NCBI GenBank assembly: GCA_025999435.1
Contig: BNXH01000010.1
Coordinates: 1 to 40,917 of the forward strand
Direction: 5' to 3'
Length of the DNA stretch: 40,917 nucleotides
Source of the DNA: Bacteroidia bacterium
GTDB lineage: Bacteria; Bacteroidota; Bacteroidia; Bacteroidales; Dysgonomonadaceae
The position numbers and the translations under genes were made by a program. Under the pieces are notes generated by a model. The model worked only from the letters and a program-made list of their open reading frames with translations, did not search any database and was not told the DNA's origin. Positions 36,900-40,917 of the stretch are shown here, one piece after another. Position 1 is the first letter of the stretch, and the number at the start of each line of letters is the position of its first letter.

Positions 36900-37931
36900 A
36901 TGACTAAAGGGCTGGCATATAGTCTTTTATTTTCGACAGGTATAATTGTTTTCTTTATTTTAAGCCTGTTTCTTGGCTCTGTATCAATTCCTGTGCAAGC
37001 TATCATCCAAATATTGCAAGGAAATGAGGTCGAGAAACAAGCTTGGACGCATATTATATTAGAGTCTCGTCTGCCCCAAGCTGTGACCGCATTGTTTACA
37101 GGTGGAGCTCTTGCCGTATCCGGATTATTATTGCAAACAGCATTCCGAAACCCTTTGGCAGACTCCGGGATTTTAGGTATCAGTTCGGGTGCCAATCTGG
37201 GTGTAGCACTTGTCATCCTGCTTATTGGTAATAGTATCGGCTCGGTGGGAGGATTCGATTTGTCTTATTCGATGAGTATTGTTTTAGGTGCGTTTCTTGG
37301 TGCATCTCTCATCCTGATTGCTATCATGGGATTTGCGTCTGTCATCAAAAACAATATAATGCTGCTTATAATAGGAATCATGGTTGGCTACCTTACCTCT
37401 TCTATAATATCTATACTCAAATTTTGGAGTACAAACGAAAATGCATATTCTTTTATGATTTGGGGAATGGGGAATTTTTCAGGAGTATCTTTTGCCCAAC
37501 TTCCTTTTTATTGTAGTATTATAAGTTTAGGATTACTTATGTCTATTTTATTAATCAAACCTTTGAATGCCTTGTTGTTGGGAGAGCGATATGCTGCTAA
37601 TTTAGGCGTAAATATAAAGCTTATCCGCTTTTTGTTACTATTATGTGCCGGATTATTAACAGCTATCACATGTGCATTTTGCGGCCCGGTAGCTTTTATT
37701 GGTTTAGCTGTTCCTCATATAGCCCGCTTATTGTTAGGTACATCCAATCATAAATCGTTACTTCCTGTAACTATATTGATCGGCTCAGCTATGGCTTTGC
37801 TATGTAATCTTATCTGTGTATTACCCGGCGCGGCAGGGGTATTGCCACTAAATGCAATAACTCCGGTCTTTGGCGCTCCTGTAATTATATATGTTATTCT
37901 GAATCAGAAAAAAATACAATATTTCAACTAA
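36900..37931 (+). CDS. FecCD/BtuC-type ABC transporter permease
   Basis: A 343-residue integral membrane protein of the FecCD family, with about nine or ten hydrophobic segments. Family blocks are LESRLPQAVTALFTGGALAV, LLLQTAFRNPLADSGILGIS, GERYAANLGVN and CGPVAFIGLAVPHIARLLLG. Such permeases import ferric siderophores, haem or cobalamin. It is followed in the same frame, across a single TAA, by its ATPase. No substrate-binding protein or TonB-dependent receptor is next to it, so the cargo cannot be named. The gene starts 16 nt after the dipeptidase terminator, leaving little room for its own promoter. Confidence 0.92.
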   Translation: MTKGLAYSLLFSTGIIVFFILSLFLGSVSIPVQAIIQILQGNEVEKQAWTHIILESRLPQAVTALFTGGALAVSGLLLQTAFRNPLADSGILGISSGANLGVALVILLIGNSIGSVGGFDLSYSMSIVLGAFLGASLILIAIMGFASVIKNNIMLLIIGIMVGYLTSSIISILKFWSTNENAYSFMIWGMGNFSGVSFAQLPFYCSIISLGLLMSILLIKPLNALLLGERYAANLGVNIKLIRFLLLLCAGLLTAITCAFCGPVAFIGLAVPHIARLLLGTSNHKSLLPVTILIGSAMALLCNLICVLPGAAGVLPLNAITPVFGAPVIIYVILNQKKIQYFN

Positions 37932-38942
37932 TTGGAAAAACCTAAGTACATATTTGCAAAAGGAATAAGCATAGGCTATCCCAAAACCCGGAACCGAAAA
38001 GAAAATCCTCTTTACAAAGATTTATCTTTTAGTTTGTATCAAGGCGAATTAGTCTGCCTTCTTGGGGTCAATGGTGCCGGAAAATCAACGTTACTCCGTA
38101 CTATTAGCGCTTCGCAGCCTGCACTCAGAGGCTCTATATACCTTGAAGATAAGGATATTTCAACTTTTTCAGAGAAGGAATTATCCAGGCACCTCGGTTT
38201 GGTGTTAACAGATAAGACATCTGCGGGGGGACTATTGGTCAAAGAACTCGTTGAATTAGGGCGATATCCATACACCGGATTTTTCGGACAGTTGACAAAG
38301 CAAGATAATGAAGTCGTTCAAAAAGCTATGGAAGATGTTCGTATTGCTCATAAAGCAAACTCTTATATCGCGGAATTATCGGATGGGGAACGCCAAAAGG
38401 CTATGATAGCCAAATCTTTAGCTCAGGAATGTCCGTTAGTGATATTGGATGAGCCTACTGCATTTTTAGATATCGAAAGTCGGATAGAGATAATGAGTTT
38501 ACTGCATTTTCTGACAAAAAATCAGGGGAAAACAATACTCCTTTCAACTCATGATGTAGATACGGCTTTGCTTCTTGCCGACCGATTGTGGCTTTTGTCG
38601 AAAGAAAAAGGTCTTGAAAGCGGTGTTACCGAAGATATTATAATTTCAGGAAAAATAGAAGAGTTTTTTAAAGGTGAAAATATTCTGTTCGATAAAGAAT
38701 CGGGAAGCTTCTTGCCTAAAAGAACAAGCGAAAGAAAAGTCTTTATTAAAGCCGAAGGTTATTTATTCCATTGGGCCAAGAATCTTCTTGAGAGGTGTGG
38801 TTTTGAATATACAAATGATGAAAATAATCCTTTCCGCATAACCCTTCAAAATCCTGATTCGATAAAAATCAGAACAGCAGATGATAATCTGGTAGAATGC
38901 AAAAACTTTGAGTCTTTATCGGATTTTCTCAAAAATTATTAA
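37932..38942 (+). CDS. Iron-complex/cobalamin-type ABC transporter ATP-binding protein
   Basis: A 336-residue ABC ATPase. Walker A is LLGVNGAGKSTLLRT (about 43-57), the signature is AELSDGERQKAMIAKSL, Walker B is LVILDEPTAFLD and the switch His is in LLSTHDVDTALL. The start is TTG at 37932, directly after the permease TAA (37929-37931) and in the same frame; no ATG gives a complete N-terminus. Residues ~250-336 form a C-terminal extension beyond the ATPase core, with an alpha/beta pattern but no known motif. The stop overlaps that of the convergent mlaF gene. Confidence 0.9.
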   Translation: MEKPKYIFAKGISIGYPKTRNRKENPLYKDLSFSLYQGELVCLLGVNGAGKSTLLRTISASQPALRGSIYLEDKDISTFSEKELSRHLGLVLTDKTSAGGLLVKELVELGRYPYTGFFGQLTKQDNEVVQKAMEDVRIAHKANSYIAELSDGERQKAMIAKSLAQECPLVILDEPTAFLDIESRIEIMSLLHFLTKNQGKTILLSTHDVDTALLLADRLWLLSKEKGLESGVTEDIIISGKIEEFFKGENILFDKESGSFLPKRTSERKVFIKAEGYLFHWAKNLLERCGFEYTNDENNPFRITLQNPDSIKIRTADDNLVECKNFESLSDFLKNY

Positions 38943-39703
38943 TTCTCACTCTCCTCTACGGCTTTCACTTTCTTGAATAAATCAGAAGCAAAAACAAAGT
39001 CGTTAAAATCTTCGTTTGTAGAAGACATTACATCCTTGTTAGTTCCCTGCCATCCTAATACACCCTCTTTAATAAAAGAGATACGCTCTCCGATTCCCAT
39101 TACAGAATTCATATCATGGGTGTTAATCACAGTCGTAATATTATATTCTTTTGTAATGTCCGATATAAGTTCATCAATTACTAAAGATGTTTGCGGATCG
39201 AGTCCGGAATTGGGTTCGTCACAAAACAAGTATTTTGGATTTAGGGATATAGCTCTTGCTATGGCAGATCTTTTCATCATACCTCCACTTATTTCTGATG
39301 GGTAAAGATGCCCTGAATCACCGAGATTTACTCTTTCGAGACAAAACTGAGTACGTTTAGTTTGTTCAGTTTTCGACATTTTTGAAAACATCATTAGCGG
39401 AAAATTAACGTTCTCAAATACAGTCATCGAGTCAAACAATGCCGAACCTTGAAATATCATACCCACTTCCTGGCGGAGTTCTTTTACTTCTGTCGCCCTC
39501 ATCTTAGTAAGATCACGCCCGTCATATAGTATCTGCCCGCTGGTAGGCCGCATCAGACCTACTAAATTTTTCAACAGTACAGTTTTGCCTGATCCGCTTC
39601 GTCCTATGATAAGATTTGTTTTACCTGCTTCGAAGACAATGCTTATGTCTTTCAATACTTCTCTTTCGTCAAAAGACTTATATAAGTTCTTAACTTCTAT
39701 CAT
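38939..39703 (-). CDS. mlaF: MlaF-like ABC transporter ATP-binding protein
   Basis: A 254-residue ATPase of the MlaF/MkL group, which powers phospholipid transport between inner and outer membranes with MlaE. Walker A is IIGRSGSGKTVLLKNLVG, with MIFQGSALFDSMTVFENV typical of this subgroup. The signature reads SEISGGMMKRSAIARAI and Walker B YLFCDEPNSGLDP, with INTHDMNSVM after it. The ATG overlaps the mlaE stop (ATGA). The stop codon overlaps the stop of the convergent ATPase gene. An MCE-domain protein (MlaD) would be expected next but lies outside or elsewhere. Confidence 0.93.
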   Translation of the reverse strand: MIEVKNLYKSFDEREVLKDISIVFEAGKTNLIIGRSGSGKTVLLKNLVGLMRPTSGQILYDGRDLTKMRATEVKELRQEVGMIFQGSALFDSMTVFENVNFPLMMFSKMSKTEQTKRTQFCLERVNLGDSGHLYPSEISGGMMKRSAIARAISLNPKYLFCDEPNSGLDPQTSLVIDELISDITKEYNITTVINTHDMNSVMGIGERISFIKEGVLGWQGTNKDVMSSTNEDFNDFVFASDLFKKVKAVEESEN

Positions 39704-40446
39704 GACATCATCAATTGAGTGAGTAATAAGTCTGCTACAAGAATGAGGATACTGCTCATTACTACAGAATCGGTACTGGCTTTACCAACATCTAACGAAC
39801 CTCCACGAGCCGAATAGCCATAATAAGAAGCAACAGAGGCTATAATGAAAGCAAAGACGATTGTTTTGGCTATGGCATACCACACATAGAATTGTTTAAA
39901 GAAAAATTGAAGCCCGTATTGGAAAGTTTCGGCAGGCATTACTTCTCCTATTATACAGACGGCATACCCTCCTATTACTCCAAAAAACATACTGAGTACA
40001 ACCAACACAGGGATAAATGCCATCAAAGCAGTTATCTTAGGCAGGATGATATGGTTAGCCGAGTTGATACCCATGATTTCCAAAGCGTCTATTTGTTCGG
40101 TTACTTTCATTGTTCCTATTTCTGACGCAATATTTGATCCAACCTTACCAGCCAAAATGAGACACATGATAGTAGAAGAGAACTCCAAAATCAGAATTTC
40201 GCGGGAAACGTATCCTACTACATAGCGAGGCATAAACGGAGAATCGATATTCAGCTTTATCTGTACCACTATAACGGCACCGATAAAGAATGAAATAATT
40301 ATAACAATCCAGATAGAATTTACCCCGAGTTTACTTATTTCATCAAAAAATTGACGAAAAAATACTCTCCATCGTTGAGGTTTAGCAAATACTTTCTGCA
40401 AGAGAAGAGTATATTGGCCTATCTTTTCAAAAAGAGACAATAGCAT
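39700..40446 (-). CDS. mlaE: MlaE-like ABC transporter permease
   Basis: A 248-residue permease of the MlaE family, with about five hydrophobic segments. Family blocks are GVNSIWIVIIISFFIGAVIV, LAGKVGSNIASEIGTMKVTE, QIDALEIMGINSANHIILP and YYGYSARGGSLDVGKAST. ATG 40446 (MLLSLFEKIGQYTLL) is chosen. The frame is open to a TTG at 40476, but that lies on the -7 box TATCTTTG (40474-40481, minus), upstream of the expected transcript start. It leads the mlaE-mlaF pair, which are coupled by ATGA. Confidence 0.93.
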   Translation of the reverse strand: MLLSLFEKIGQYTLLLQKVFAKPQRWRVFFRQFFDEISKLGVNSIWIVIIISFFIGAVIVVQIKLNIDSPFMPRYVVGYVSREILILEFSSTIMCLILAGKVGSNIASEIGTMKVTEQIDALEIMGINSANHIILPKITALMAFIPVLVVLSMFFGVIGGYAVCIIGEVMPAETFQYGLQFFFKQFYVWYAIAKTIVFAFIIASVASYYGYSARGGSLDVGKASTDSVVMSSILILVADLLLTQLMMS

Positions 40447-40473
40447 ATAGTTCGATCTTTTATCAAATTTAGA

Positions 40474-40481
40474 CAAAGATA
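40474..40481 (-). promoter_or_regulatory. -7 box of the mlaEF unit
   Basis: TATCTTTG on the minus strand is an exact TAnnTTTG, 27 nt before ATG 40446. A clear -33 box is missing. Confidence 0.55.
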
Positions 40482-40598
40482 CATCTTTTTAGAGAAACGA
40501 CTTATCGGGTCATTAAGGAAATAGGACAACCGCATCAAAATTTTGACTCCTACCTTTCCATTTTAACTAAAATGTAACAAACTTATACAGTTATCAGT

Positions 40599-40612
40599 AG
40601 TCGGTAGTCGGT
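40599..40612. repeat. 7-bp tandem repeat AGTCGGT
   Basis: AGTCGGT occurs twice head-to-tail (40599-40605, 40606-40612), followed by a partial AGT. It is a low-complexity block within the repeat cluster. Confidence 0.5.
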
Positions 40613-40682
40613 AGTGAGCGCTCAGAACTTAAAACTCATAACTTTTTATTTTAACTAAAATGTAACAAACCTCTACAGTAAA

Positions 40683-40707
40683 TTAGCCATTAGCCATTAG
40701 CTGTTAG
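40683..40707. repeat. 7-bp tandem repeat TTAGCCA
   Basis: TTAGCCA at 40683-40689 and 40690-40696, then TTAGCTG and TTAG: about 3.5 units. It has the same unit length as the AGTCGGT block nearby. Confidence 0.55.
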
Positions 40708-40731
40708 TCCCTTGCTTGCGCGGCTACCCTC

Positions 40732-40806
40732 TTTGTCATCCTGACCGCAGGGAAGGATCCCGATCCCCGGGAGACAGTAGATGCTTCCTATCGTCAGCAT
40801 GACAAA
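40732..40806. repeat. 75-bp MITE-like inverted repeat
   Basis: The left arm, beginning TTTGTCATCCTGACCGCAGG (40732), is the imperfect inverse of the right arm, which ends CGTCAGCATGACAAA (40806). The arms match over about 27 bp with a few substitutions and one indel. The core holds a CCCGGG palindrome. GTCATCCTGA...GGATC arms are known from short dispersed elements in many bacterial genomes. There is no ORF inside. Confidence 0.75.
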
Positions 40807-40876
40807 CCAGAATTTAACTAAAAAGTAACAAACTCCACAGTCAGTAGTCAACAGTTATCAGTAAGCAAGGCCTTTT

Positions 40877-40908
40877 CGTCATTGCGAACGGAGTGAAGCA
40901 ATCCAGAG
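40877..40908. repeat. Dispersed repeat of the CGTCATTGCGA/GCAATCC type
   Basis: CGTCATTGCGAACGGAGTGA followed by AGCAATCCAGAG is a recognisable half of a widespread short interspersed repeat, whose other half is usually its inverse. Here it lies near the window edge, and the partner arm, if present, is outside. Confidence 0.6.
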
Positions 40909-40917
40909 TATTGATTA

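Larger units (their letters stand above)
40561..40840. repeat. Three copies of a 28-30-bp repeat
   Basis: A unit built on TTTAACTAAAATGTAACAAA followed by a variable 5-6 nt and ACAG occurs at 40561-40590, 40649-40678 and 40813-40840, all in the same orientation. Copies 1 and 2 match over the first 22 bases; copy 3 lacks one leading T and has A for T once. Spacing is irregular (88 and ~164 bp), so it is not a CRISPR array. ACAGTTATCAGTA also recurs (40587-40599 and 40851-40863), attached to copy 1 and beyond copy 3. Confidence 0.8.

Noticed and set aside
38939..40446. Part of the FecCD import system
   Set aside because: These genes are on the opposite strand and belong to the MlaF/MlaE family by motif; they are a separate transporter.
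40561..40917. CRISPR array
   Set aside because: Repeats are only three, irregularly spaced (88 and ~164 bp), and the intervening DNA contains other repeats; no cas genes are present.

Overview
The window is AT-rich chromosomal DNA of a member of the Bacteroidota, most likely order Bacteroidales (a Dysgonomonas/Parabacteroides-type genome is a guess). The basis is threefold. Many genes follow the Bacteroidota -7 promoter consensus TAnnTTTG and have A/T-rich leaders rather than Shine-Dalgarno sequences. The gene content includes the gyrA-TPR pair, a long SecA with a C-terminal SEC-C motif, an Lnb/DUF4105 protein, a biosynthetic SpeA, and a tryptophanase opening MELPFAESWK. Housekeeping genes dominate; there is no rRNA, tRNA or CRISPR array, and no intact mobile element.

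Layout. 1-1300: a decayed IS630-family insertion sequence and a small dispersed repeat. 1364-4409 (+): alkD-like DNA glycosylase overlapping an M16 peptidase, an outer-membrane beta-barrel protein and an orphan 94-aa protein, closed by a terminator. 4485-9708 (+): panB, topB, dus and folC. 9713-14962 (-): an L,D-transpeptidase lipoprotein, speA with a GyrI-like and a flavin-reductase gene upstream, and a secreted protein with cysteine pairs. 15051-19447 (-): purM, an IS110 remnant (+), a ROK sugar kinase and MeaB. 19657-29876 (-): TPR protein, gyrA, secA, a degenerate alkaline-phosphatase-fold protein and the lipoprotein acyltransferase candidate lnb.

30046-40446: an exported nitroreductase (+), pyrD and pyrK (-), tnaA (+), an XRE regulator (-), a C69 dipeptidase (+), a FecCD-type permease and ATPase (+), and mlaF/mlaE (-). 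The last ~440 bp hold no gene but a cluster of short dispersed repeats, including a 75-bp MITE-like inverted repeat.

Several genes serve the cell envelope: SecA exports precursors, Lnb probably finishes lipoprotein acylation, MlaFE handles lipid transport, the L,D-transpeptidase crosslinks peptidoglycan, and the M16 and C69 enzymes degrade peptides. The points most worth following up are: the AP-fold protein between lnb and secA that seems to have lost its catalytic residues; GyrA carrying Phe at E. coli position 87; the secreted Cys-Cys/Lys protein; a permease and its ATPase in one frame separated only by TAA-TTG; operator-like repeats upstream of the XRE regulator and of the C69 dipeptidase; and the repeat cluster at the right end. 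No complete new defence or secretion system was recognised.
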